From the NCBI GenBank assembly GCA_023430825.1, contig JAEYYL010000189.1, forward strand, positions 1 through 10,753: a stretch of DNA of 10,753 bases. The letters are read 5' to 3'. Positions 1 to 6,134 of this stretch are shown one piece after another; the first letter of the stretch is position 1, and each line of letters opens with the position of its first letter. A program made the translations under genes and the position numbers. The notes under the pieces were generated by a model. It was not told the DNA's origin and ran no database searches. It was given only the letters and a program-made list of their open reading frames with translations. Origin of the DNA: Verrucomicrobiota bacterium. Its GTDB lineage: Bacteria > Verrucomicrobiota > Verrucomicrobiia > Opitutales > Opitutaceae.

Positions 1-35
1 ACATTAAGATGTCGCATATGCGACATCTTAATGTC
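1..35. promoter_or_regulatory. Perfect 34-bp palindrome, operator-like
   Basis: Positions 1-17 (acattaagatgtcgcat) are followed at 18-34 by their exact reverse complement, with no spacer. Each half holds a smaller dyad of the form GACAT-N4-ATGTC. The right copy is complete at 22-35, and the left copy begins one base before the window. Their centres are 22 bp apart, about two helical turns, as expected for two protein dimers bound to one face of the DNA. The AT-rich core contrasts with the GC-rich surroundings. No T-tract follows it, which argues against a terminator. The regulator is unknown, and the gene it controls could lie on either side, including outside the window. Confidence 0.55.
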
Positions 36-63
36 GCGGAGGAAACTCGCGGCCTCCTCCGCG
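35..63. repeat. 9-bp inverted repeat hiding a GGAGGA motif
   Basis: The arms cgcggagga (35-43) and tcctccgcg (55-63) are perfect reverse complements around an 11-base loop. The left arm contains a strong Shine-Dalgarno-like GGAGGA. No ATG, GTG or TTG sits at normal spacing behind it; the in-frame GTG at 63 is about 19 bases away. It may be a leader hairpin or a chance GC-rich structure. Confidence 0.3.
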
Positions 64-110
64 TGCGCAGAAAACTTGCGCGCACCGCCCATCGCAGTTC
101 GCTCCAAGCC

Positions 111-614
111 ATGGGAGTCGCCACACCGCTGCCCCGCGCCAGCATCGACCCCGTCGATCCGCGGCTGCGTCGCCTCCGCCAGCTCGCCTGGCTGCTCGAT
201 CGTTCGCTCGGCCTCGGACCGCGCGGACGTTTCGGCCTCGATCCGCTGCTCGGCCTCATCCCCGGCATCGGCGACTGGGCCGGCGCTGCCCTCTCCCTCT
301 ATATCGTTTACGAAGCCACCCGCCTCGGTCTCGCCTGGTCCGTCGTGGGTCGCATGGTGGGCAACATCGCCATCGAAGCCCTCGTCGGCACCGTGCCGAT
401 CGCCGGCGACGCCTTCGATTTTGTCTGGCAGGCCAACATGCGGAATCTGCAGCTTGTCGAACGCCATTACCGGCCCGACCTCCGGCCGCGCCCGCTCCGC
501 GATGTCGGTGGCTTCATGATCGGACTCGCTCTCGCCTTGCTCGCCCTCCTGGTCGCCAGCCTCTTCGCCGCCGCCTGGGTGCTTCGCGAACTGTGGCAAT
601 TTTTCGTGGCATAA
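111..614 (+). CDS. DUF4112 family small membrane protein
   Basis: This encodes 167 residues from the ATG at 111. The protein matches the pattern of the DUF4112 family, whose function is not known. The diagnostic parts are the conserved stretch around residues 25-70, with DPLLGLIPGIGD at 44-55 leading into a hydrophobic helix, and the second half-repeat GTVPIAGDAFDFVW at 93-106. A strongly hydrophobic helix at about 133-160 is a clear membrane span, so an inner-membrane location is likely. The same frame is open back to an ATG at 9, but that start lies inside the edge palindrome and would add 34 Arg-rich residues unlike the family. The ATG at 111 is therefore preferred, although no good ribosome binding site precedes it. 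There is no partner gene in view that suggests a role. Confidence 0.8.
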   Translation: MGVATPLPRASIDPVDPRLRRLRQLAWLLDRSLGLGPRGRFGLDPLLGLIPGIGDWAGAALSLYIVYEATRLGLAWSVVGRMVGNIAIEALVGTVPIAGDAFDFVWQANMRNLQLVERHYRPDLRPRPLRDVGGFMIGLALALLALLVASLFAAAWVLRELWQFFVA

Positions 615-918
615 AGTCGCCGCCCGCCCGGCGCGACCTGAGGCATGCTCCCTAAAGGACGCGCATCGCTTTCCTCGGCGCAACGTCTTTTCATTACCGC
701 ACCACCTCGTTCGACCTTCGTGCGGATCGGGAATTTCCCTTGGCTCGCTTCAGAGATTCGTCCGCGATTTCCCGCTCCGTCGAGCTTCGGTCTCCGCGTT
801 GTAGTGGCGCGACAACTACGTGTTTTCGGTGCAGCATTCCGAGTTCCAGCTCTTTCCGGCCCTTCTCCTCTCTTCACGCGTCCGACCGCGAGTGCCGCCT
901 TCCCGCTCGTCGCCGGCC
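615..918. other. Intergenic stretch before the hybrid kinase
   Basis: About 300 bases without a supported gene. At 616-637 a bulged hairpin (gtcgccg pairing with cggcgcgac) follows the DUF4112 stop but has no T-tract, so it is at best a weak terminator. The kinase frame is open upstream to a GTG at 820. The residues it would add (rich in Ser, Arg and Pro) resemble translated spacer, so I treat it as non-coding. I see no convincing sigma-70 promoter. Confidence 0.4.
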
Positions 919-3321
919 ATGCCTCCCTGTTCGCCCTCCGCCACGGAGTTCTTCGTGGATGCCGACTGGCGGATCGAACAGCTCGGCTGCGATGTCCCCC
1001 GCCTTCTCGGCTTCACGCCGCGCGCCGCCGCCGACCTGCTCGGCCGCCGATGGTGGGAATTCATTCCCGCGCTCGTCGGCAGCGACGCCGACCGCCATCT
1101 GCGCGAGGCCTTGCGCGAACGCCGCGCCGCCTTGGTGACATGGCGTCATCCTCATCTCGGCCTCACCCTCGAATTTCAATGCGAGCCCGTCGGCCGCTCC
1201 TTCCTCCTCCGTGTGCGCTCCCTCGCCGGGCCCGCGCCCGCCGATCCCGCAGCCTCCGCCCTCACCCCGGCGGCGCCACCCGCCAATCTCCGCGCGATCG
1301 AGACCGCCCTCTCGCTGCAGTCCGAACCCGCGTGGCTGTGCAGCGCCTTGGGCCGGTGCCTTTATGCCAACCCCGCCGCCGGGGAACTTCTCGCCGCCAA
1401 ACCCGCCGACCTGCTCGGCAAAAAGTTCGTCGAACTCCCCTTTCCCGGCGACGCCGCCCGCCCGCTCCGCGTTCCACTCGAACAAGCCGTTTCCTCCTCG
1501 ATCGCCCAAACGATCGACGCCCTCCTTCCCACCGCGCCGCGTCCCTCCCGCCACGAATTTCGCTTCACCCCGCTGGTCGACCGCCCCGGCGCCCCTCCCC
1601 TCGTGATCGTCACCGCGCGCCGCCTCCCCGAGCCGGCTGCGCCGCCGGTCGCCTCCGCGCCCGATCTGCGACACGACGCGCTCGTCGAACTCGCCGCCCA
1701 GCTGCTCAACGACCGCCTCGCCGAGTCGCCTCTCGTCGCCGCCCTCCAACGCATGGCCCGCGCGCTCGGCGCCGAGATCCATCTGCATCATGCCGTCACA
1801 CCCGACGGAAAGGGGCTGCGCCTCGCTGCGAGCGGCGGAGTGGCCCATGAACAGCTCGGCGCCGCCGCCAATCCCCTCATGGGCGAGGGCCCTTGGGGCG
1901 CCGCCGCCGCCAACCAGTGGCCCGTCATCCACGAGGACCTCGCCCACGCCGAGTTGCCCGATACGCCGGAGCTGCGCGCATGGCACGTGCGTGCCGTTGC
2001 CGCCCAGGCTCTCTCCGCCGGCGGCGCACTCCTCGGCACACTCACCTTCGCCACCACGTCCCGCGACCGTTTCTCCCGCGAGGATCTGCGCTACATCCGC
2101 GATGCCACGTCTCTCCTCGCCGCGGGCCTGCTCGCCCGGCGCACCCGACAGGAAACCGCCCTGGCCCTCGCCACCGCACACCAGGCCGCGAAATCGAAGG
2201 ACGAGTTTTTCGCATCGCTCGCCCACGAACTGCGCACGCCGCTGAATCCCGTGCTGCTCATCGCCAGCCAGGGCGCCGACAACGCCACCCTGCCGCTTTC
2301 CGTGCGCGACGACTTCAGCGCCATCGCCAAAAGCATCCGGGTCGAAGCCCGCCTGATCGACGATCTCCTCGATCTGAGCCGCGTCGACCGCGGCAAGCTC
2401 GCCCTCGAGCCCGTGCTCCTGCCTCTGCACAGCGTGCTCCTCGAAGCGCTCGCCACGATCACCCCCGAACTCGAGGAGAAACGGCTCGATCTCGCGCTCC
2501 ACCTCGCCCCCGTCTCCCCCTCCGTGCGCGGCGACCCCCTCCGGCTCCAGCAGGTCTTCTGGAACATCCTCAAAAACGCCGCCAAGTTCACGCCCCGCGG
2601 CGGCGCGATCTCCGTTCGCACGAGCGTCGCCGCCGGCGCCGCCCGCGTCGAAATTCTCGATACCGGCGTCGGCCTGACCCCGGAGGAAAAGGCCTGCGCC
2701 TTCGAATCTTTCTCCCAAGGCGAACACGCGCGCAGCGGGTCTTCGCCCTTCGGCGGCCTGGGGCTCGGCCTCACCATCGCGCGCAACCTCGTCGACCTCC
2801 ACGGCGGCCGCATTCGGGTCGAAAGCGAGGGCCGCGGCACCGGCGCCTGCTTCATCGTCGAACTTCCCCTCGCCGCCGAGCCCGCCGCCCCCATCGCCCC
2901 CGCCACCGAGCCTGTCGTCCTCCCCGCCGCCGCCCCGCCGCCCCCCGCCGCCGCGCCACGCTTGCGCATCCTCCTCGTCGAGGATCACCGCGAAACCCGC
3001 GAGGCCCTCCTGAAACTCCTCGTGCATCGCGACCACGAGGTGATCGCCGCCGGAAGCATCGCCGAAGCCCGCACCGCCGCCCTGCGCAAGGAATTCGATC
3101 TCGTCATCTCCGATCTCGGCCTGCCGGACGGCTCCGGCTACGACCTGATGACCGGGCTCCACAGCGATCATGGCCTGATCGGCATCGCACTCTCCGGCCA
3201 GGAACCGCCCGCCGACGGTCGCGGCCGCGCCGCCGGCTTCGTCGCCCACCTCGTCAAACCCGTGCGCCTTCACGCTCTCGAAGCCGCCCTCGCCGACGCC
3301 GCCCGCATCGCCATCGACTGA
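919..3321 (+). CDS. Soluble hybrid histidine kinase (PAS-PAS-GAF-HisKA-HATPase-REC)
   Basis: 800 residues from the ATG at 919. The order of parts is a PAS-like domain (about 10-100), a second PAS-like domain (about 125-235), a GAF domain (about 255-405), the HisKA dimerisation helix with phosphoacceptor His436 in SLAHELRTPLN, the HATPase domain with N-box Asn549/Asn553, G1 motif DTGVGL at 581-586 and G2 motif GGLGLGL at 612-618, an Ala/Pro linker (about 651-680), and a C-terminal receiver with Glu688/Asp689, phosphoacceptor Asp732, Ser759 and Lys780. All catalytic residues for autophosphorylation and intramolecular transfer are present. No membrane segment is seen, so the protein should be cytoplasmic and sense an internal signal; the ligand cannot be read from the sequence. 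The receiver normally passes phosphate to an Hpt protein, and none is in this window. The start is uncertain: a GTG at 820 would add 33 residues of low-complexity sequence, and neither start has a clear ribosome site. The REC-PAS gene 237 bp downstream is a plausible partner. Confidence 0.92.
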   Translation: MPPCSPSATEFFVDADWRIEQLGCDVPRLLGFTPRAAADLLGRRWWEFIPALVGSDADRHLREALRERRAALVTWRHPHLGLTLEFQCEPVGRSFLLRVRSLAGPAPADPAASALTPAAPPANLRAIETALSLQSEPAWLCSALGRCLYANPAAGELLAAKPADLLGKKFVELPFPGDAARPLRVPLEQAVSSSIAQTIDALLPTAPRPSRHEFRFTPLVDRPGAPPLVIVTARRLPEPAAPPVASAPDLRHDALVELAAQLLNDRLAESPLVAALQRMARALGAEIHLHHAVTPDGKGLRLAASGGVAHEQLGAAANPLMGEGPWGAAAANQWPVIHEDLAHAELPDTPELRAWHVRAVAAQALSAGGALLGTLTFATTSRDRFSREDLRYIRDATSLLAAGLLARRTRQETALALATAHQAAKSKDEFFASLAHELRTPLNPVLLIASQGADNATLPLSVRDDFSAIAKSIRVEARLIDDLLDLSRVDRGKLALEPVLLPLHSVLLEALATITPELEEKRLDLALHLAPVSPSVRGDPLRLQQVFWNILKNAAKFTPRGGAISVRTSVAAGAARVEILDTGVGLTPEEKACAFESFSQGEHARSGSSPFGGLGLGLTIARNLVDLHGGRIRVESEGRGTGACFIVELPLAAEPAAPIAPATEPVVLPAAAPPPPAAAPRLRILLVEDHRETREALLKLLVHRDHEVIAAGSIAEARTAALRKEFDLVISDLGLPDGSGYDLMTGLHSDHGLIGIALSGQEPPADGRGRAAGFVAHLVKPVRLHALEAALADAARIAID

Positions 3322-3498
3322 TCCGCGCCCACCCCGGGCGAAAATTTCCCCTGGGATAACGCGGGCCGAACCCGACGCCTTCCGCCGCCGGCGCACGATA
3401 CCGGGATAAAAATTCGTCAAAAACCGGTCCGCCACGCCCATTCAACCGACGATGCATTTGCGCCAAAACGACTTCCGAAAACGCGCGCGTTCACGCCA

Positions 3499-3514
3499 AG
3501 CCGGCCGGCCGGCT
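3499..3514. repeat. 16-bp GC-only-core perfect palindrome
   Basis: The sequence agccggccggccggct equals its own reverse complement. It lies 45 bp before the start of the REC-PAS gene. It could be a regulator site or a simple run of CCGG units arising by chance in GC-rich DNA; no T-tract follows. Confidence 0.25.
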
Positions 3515-3558
3515 CCATCCCGACGTTCCTTGGTCTGCAAGCCCATCCGGGTCCTTTC

Positions 3559-4347
3559 ATGCCTTCCTCCGCAGTTTCCTCCCTCGCACTCCGCATCCTT
3601 CTCGTCGAAGACCAGCCGCTCGATGCCGAGCTGCTGCTGCTCGAACTCAAGCGATCCGGCTTCGCATCCGCGCTCGTGCGGCGGGCGGAGACCGCCGAGG
3701 AATTCAACCGCGAGCTCGCGCACGCCCCCGACGTCATCCTCTGCGACTACGCCCTCCCCGCCTTCAGCGCGCCGGAAGCGCTGCGCATCGTGAAACAGCG
3801 CCAGCTCGACATCCCGTTCATCATCATCTCCGGCTCGATCGGCGAGGAAATCGCCGTCGACGCGATCAAACACGGCGCCGACGATTACCTGCTGAAGGAC
3901 CGGCTCGGCCGGCTCGGCCCCGCCGTGACCCAGGCCCTGGAGGAGAAGAAACTTCGCACCGCCGCCCAGCGCGCCGAGGAAGACCTGCGCCAGTCCGAAT
4001 ACAAATACCGCTGCCTTTTCGAACACCTGCCTGACGCCGCCTACCTCTGCGACTCGGCCAACGGCCGGATCATCGACGTCAACCACCGCGGCGAAGCCCT
4101 CCTCGGTCTCGACCGCGCGGGCGTCCTCGGCGCGAAACTGCCGCAGTTCGTGACCCCACAGGTGTTTCGCTCCCTCGTCGAAGCCGCCCGCCAGCCCGAC
4201 GCCGCGCCACGTCCCCTCCCCGTCGAAATCGTCGGCGCCGACGCCCGGCGGACCCCCGCCCAGATTCTAGGCGCGATCGTCCCGATCTATCACCGGCCGC
4301 TGCTGCTCGCCTTTGTCCGCTCCACCCCCGCCGATTCGGCGCCATGA
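3559..4347 (+). CDS. Stand-alone REC-PAS response regulator
   Basis: 262 residues. An N-terminal receiver domain (about 10-125) carries the acidic pair Glu17/Asp18, phosphoacceptor Asp63 in ILCDYALP, Ser91 in IIISGS and Lys113 in YLLKDRLG, so it should be phosphorylatable. A charged helix (about 120-145) leads into a PAS domain (about 145-255, beginning YRCLFEHLPDAAYLCD). Proteins with this start often continue into a histidine kinase or GGDEF domain, but here the frame stops straight after the PAS fold. No kinase or GGDEF motif follows in any frame before carA, so it looks complete rather than frameshifted. It may act through protein-protein contact, receiving phosphate from the hybrid kinase upstream, which lies 237 bp away on the same strand. 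No Shine-Dalgarno motif precedes the ATG at 3559. Its stop codon overlaps an ATG (ATGA at 4344-4347). Confidence 0.88.
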   Translation: MPSSAVSSLALRILLVEDQPLDAELLLLELKRSGFASALVRRAETAEEFNRELAHAPDVILCDYALPAFSAPEALRIVKQRQLDIPFIIISGSIGEEIAVDAIKHGADDYLLKDRLGRLGPAVTQALEEKKLRTAAQRAEEDLRQSEYKYRCLFEHLPDAAYLCDSANGRIIDVNHRGEALLGLDRAGVLGAKLPQFVTPQVFRSLVEAARQPDAAPRPLPVEIVGADARRTPAQILGAIVPIYHRPLLLAFVRSTPADSAP

Positions 4348-4541
4348 ACCGCCTGCGCTCCGCCCGCCTCTACGCTCACCTCCCGCAATCCGGTGGCAGG
4401 CCACCGCCACCCGCGGCTCACCTCTCGGCGCTCGTTCCCCGTCGCCCCCGTCGCCTTTACGCCGGTCCCGCAATTCTTCCCGAGGGCGCCGCATGTTTCC
4501 CCTTGGCACGCTCCACGACTCGCCTTTTCGTCCGACTTTAA
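4344..4541 (+). CDS. Possible coupled leader frame of carA (65 codons)
   Basis: This 65-codon frame starts with an ATG that overlaps the stop of the REC-PAS gene (ATGA, 4344-4347). It ends with a TAA sharing its last base with the carA start (TAATG, 4539-4543). The two overlaps give perfect translational-coupling geometry across the gap, and carA has no ribosome site of its own. Against it, the predicted peptide is rich in Arg, Pro, Ala and Leu, resembles no family I know, and long open frames are common in DNA this GC-rich. Treat it as a candidate only. Confidence 0.2.
   Translation: MNRLRSARLYAHLPQSGGRPPPPAAHLSALVPRRPRRLYAGPAILPEGAACFPLARSTTRLFVRL
4391..4406 (+). promoter_or_regulatory. 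Short GC hairpin in the carA leader
   Basis: The arms cggtggc (4391-4397) and gccaccg (4400-4406) are perfect complements around ag; in RNA the innermost pair would open to give a four-base loop. The hairpin lies about 135 bp before carA. It lacks a following T-tract and so is not an intrinsic terminator. A role in carA expression is possible but unsupported. Confidence 0.25.
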
Positions 4542-5713
4542 TGTCCTCATCCAAACCCGGAGTTCTCGCGCTCGAAGATGGCAGCGTATTTCGTGGCCTC
4601 GCCTTTGGCGCCGATGCGACCATCGCCGGCGAGTGCGTTTTCAACACCTCGATGACCGGCTATCAGGAGATCATCACCGATCCCTCCTACTTCGGCCAGA
4701 TCGTCACCATGACCGCCGTGCAGATCGGCAACTACGGCCTGAGCCCGGAGGATGAGGAATCGGGCGGCCCGAAATGCGCCGGCCTCGTCGTGCGCGAATT
4801 GTCCCCCGTCGTCTCGAACTGGCGCTCCACCATTTCGCTCCACGATTACCTCGTCAAACACGGCATCCCCGGTCTCAGCGAAATCGATACGCGCGCCCTC
4901 ACGAAAAAACTCCGCGTCGACGGCGCGATGAAGTGCTGCCTTTCCACGCTGCCGATCAGCGACGAAGACGCGATCGCCCGCGCCCGCGCCTGGCGCGACA
5001 TGGCCGGCAGCGACTACGTCAAGGACGTCAGCTGCACCGCGCCCTACCTCTGGCGCGCCGACGACGCCGCCAACTACAACGCTCCCTATCTTCCCGTCGG
5101 CACCACGCTCAACGCCCCCGCCATCCCCGCGAAAAAGTTCCGCGTCGCCGCCTTCGACTACGGCGCGAAACACACCATCTTCCGCAAGCTCATCCGCCAC
5201 GGCTTCGACGTGCAGGTGTTTCCCTCCACCGCCACCGCCGAACAGGTGCGCGAACAAAACCCCGACGCGGTCTTCCTGTCCAACGGCCCCGGCGATCCCG
5301 CCGCCCTCGACTACGTGCACAAGACCGTCACCGGTCTGCTGCCGCACTATCCGACTTTCGGCATCTGTCTCGGCCACCAGATGATCACCCACGCGCTCGG
5401 CGGCGAGACGTTCAAGCTCAAGTTCGGCCACCGCGGCGGCAACCAGCCCGTGAAAAATCTCGAGACCGGCCGGGTCTCCATTACGGCGCAAAATCACGGC
5501 TTCGCCACCGACCCCAAATCGCTCGAAAAACGCGGCGCGAAGGTCACCGAGATCAATCTCAACGACAACACCGTCGAAGGCCTGCGCCACACCACGCTCC
5601 CGGTCTTCAGCGTGCAGTATCACCCCGAGGCCGCTCCGGGCCCGAACGACGCCGATCCGCTCTTCCTCGACTTCTACAAGATGGTCGAGGCCCGCAAAGC
5701 CGGCAAAATCTAG
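4541..5713 (+). CDS. carA: Carbamoyl phosphate synthetase small subunit
   Basis: 390 residues, the normal size for CarA. The small subunit hydrolyses glutamine and channels ammonia to CarB, which makes carbamoyl phosphate for pyrimidine and arginine synthesis in the cytoplasm. The N-terminal CarA domain is recognised by LALEDGSVFRG (about 9-19) and NTSMTGYQEIITDPSY (35-50). The class I glutamine amidotransferase domain spans about 200-385, with SNGPGDP at 247-253, nucleophile Cys276 in FGICLGHQ, and the catalytic pair His361/Glu363 in QYHPEA. All catalytic residues are intact. The start at 4541 is chosen because the conserved N-terminus begins within ten residues; upstream extension gives Arg/Pro-rich junk. 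No Shine-Dalgarno motif is seen. carB is not adjacent: downstream is a gene-free repeat region, so the two subunits are probably encoded at separate loci. Confidence 0.97.
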   Translation: MSSSKPGVLALEDGSVFRGLAFGADATIAGECVFNTSMTGYQEIITDPSYFGQIVTMTAVQIGNYGLSPEDEESGGPKCAGLVVRELSPVVSNWRSTISLHDYLVKHGIPGLSEIDTRALTKKLRVDGAMKCCLSTLPISDEDAIARARAWRDMAGSDYVKDVSCTAPYLWRADDAANYNAPYLPVGTTLNAPAIPAKKFRVAAFDYGAKHTIFRKLIRHGFDVQVFPSTATAEQVREQNPDAVFLSNGPGDPAALDYVHKTVTGLLPHYPTFGICLGHQMITHALGGETFKLKFGHRGGNQPVKNLETGRVSITAQNHGFATDPKSLEKRGAKVTEINLNDNTVEGLRHTTLPVFSVQYHPEAAPGPNDADPLFLDFYKMVEARKAGKI

Positions 5714-5775
5714 CCCGCATAGATCACACTTCCGGGTGAACCCACTCCACCCTGAGGCTTGCCGTCAAACTATCC

Positions 5776-5874
5776 TGTCATTGTGAGGAGCGAAGCGACG
5801 AAGCAATCCATCTCGCTGGATCGCCACGCCCTCGTTCCCGCCACAGGCGGCCAAGCCTCGGGCTCGCGGTGACA
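5776..5874. repeat. REP-like imperfect palindrome (tgtcattgtgagg... family)
   Basis: The left end (tgtcattgtgag, 5776-5787) pairs over 12 positions with the right end (ctcgcggtgaca, 5863-5874), allowing three G-U wobbles. Inside, gcaatcca (5803-5810) pairs with tggatcgc (5817-5824) apart from one mismatch, and ccgcc (5838-5842) pairs with ggcgg (5846-5850). The core ggagcgaagcgacgaagc (5787-5804) is, from memory, the hallmark of a dispersed intergenic palindrome seen in unrelated bacterial phyla. It probably folds into a branched hairpin in RNA or single-stranded DNA. Copy number in this genome cannot be seen from one window. Confidence 0.7.
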
Positions 5875-6012
5875 ATCGGGACTGTGATGAATTCGGACTA
5901 GCAGAGCTCCGATCCAGAGGCCACCGAGCGAAATGCCGGGCGCAGATGCGAGCCTTCATCGTCGTCAGCATTCGTCTGCATGAAAGCCCCCGAACACCTT
6001 GTGGCCTCCGGC

Positions 6013-6060
6013 TTCCTCCGTGTCGGCCCTCGGTGATCTCTGTGTCACAAGCCTTGGTTG
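6013..6060. repeat. Degenerate short-period repeat (CTCnGTGnn units)
   Basis: Three related 9-mers occur: CTCCGTGTC (6016-6024), CTCGGTGAT (6029-6037) and CTCTGTGTC (6038-6046), the last two directly adjacent. They are followed by an AT-richer tail ending ccttggttga. The pattern resembles a family of intergenic repeats with iterated ctctgtg units that I recall from several environmental phyla. It has drifted, and no function is apparent. Confidence 0.45.
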
Positions 6061-6134
6061 AGTTGGGTGCGATCTACCCGGGCGAGCCCGCCACTTTCCG
6101 CCCCCAGCCGTGATCCGGCGCCCAGCCCTCGGCG

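Larger units (their letters stand above)
5714..6134. other. Gene-free repeat-bearing region between convergent genes
   Basis: This 421-bp stretch lies between the ends of carA (+) and a hybrid kinase gene (-). It contains a REP-like palindrome (5776-5874), a decayed short-period repeat (6013-6060), a long-range inverted repeat gaggccac (5917-5924) with gtggcctc (6001-6008), and a small GC hairpin (cgggc 6079-6083 with gcccg 6086-6090). No clear intrinsic terminator with a T-tract is present for either gene. Short open frames here translate the repeats and look spurious. Confidence 0.6.

Noticed and set aside
729..739. gggaatttccc palindrome upstream of the first kinase
   Set aside because: Five-base arms are expected by chance and nothing places it at a promoter.
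874..3441. Very long - strand open frame opposite the first hybrid kinase
   Set aside because: It is an antisense shadow produced by high GC at third codon positions. The + strand carries all the kinase and receiver motifs, while the - strand product is a Gly/Glu/Ala-rich string.
3559..4540. REC-PAS gene as a frameshifted remnant of a larger sensor kinase
   Set aside because: No HisKA, HATPase or GGDEF motif occurs in any frame between its stop and carA, so there is no lost 3' part in view.
5728..5757. gggtg/caccc hairpin after carA as a terminator
   Set aside because: The stem is only five base pairs and no T-tract follows.
5765..5971. 68-codon - strand frame across the REP-like element
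   Set aside because: Its sequence is the translation of the palindrome (including the LLRRFAPHNDR-type string such repeats give), with no ribosome site and no family likeness.
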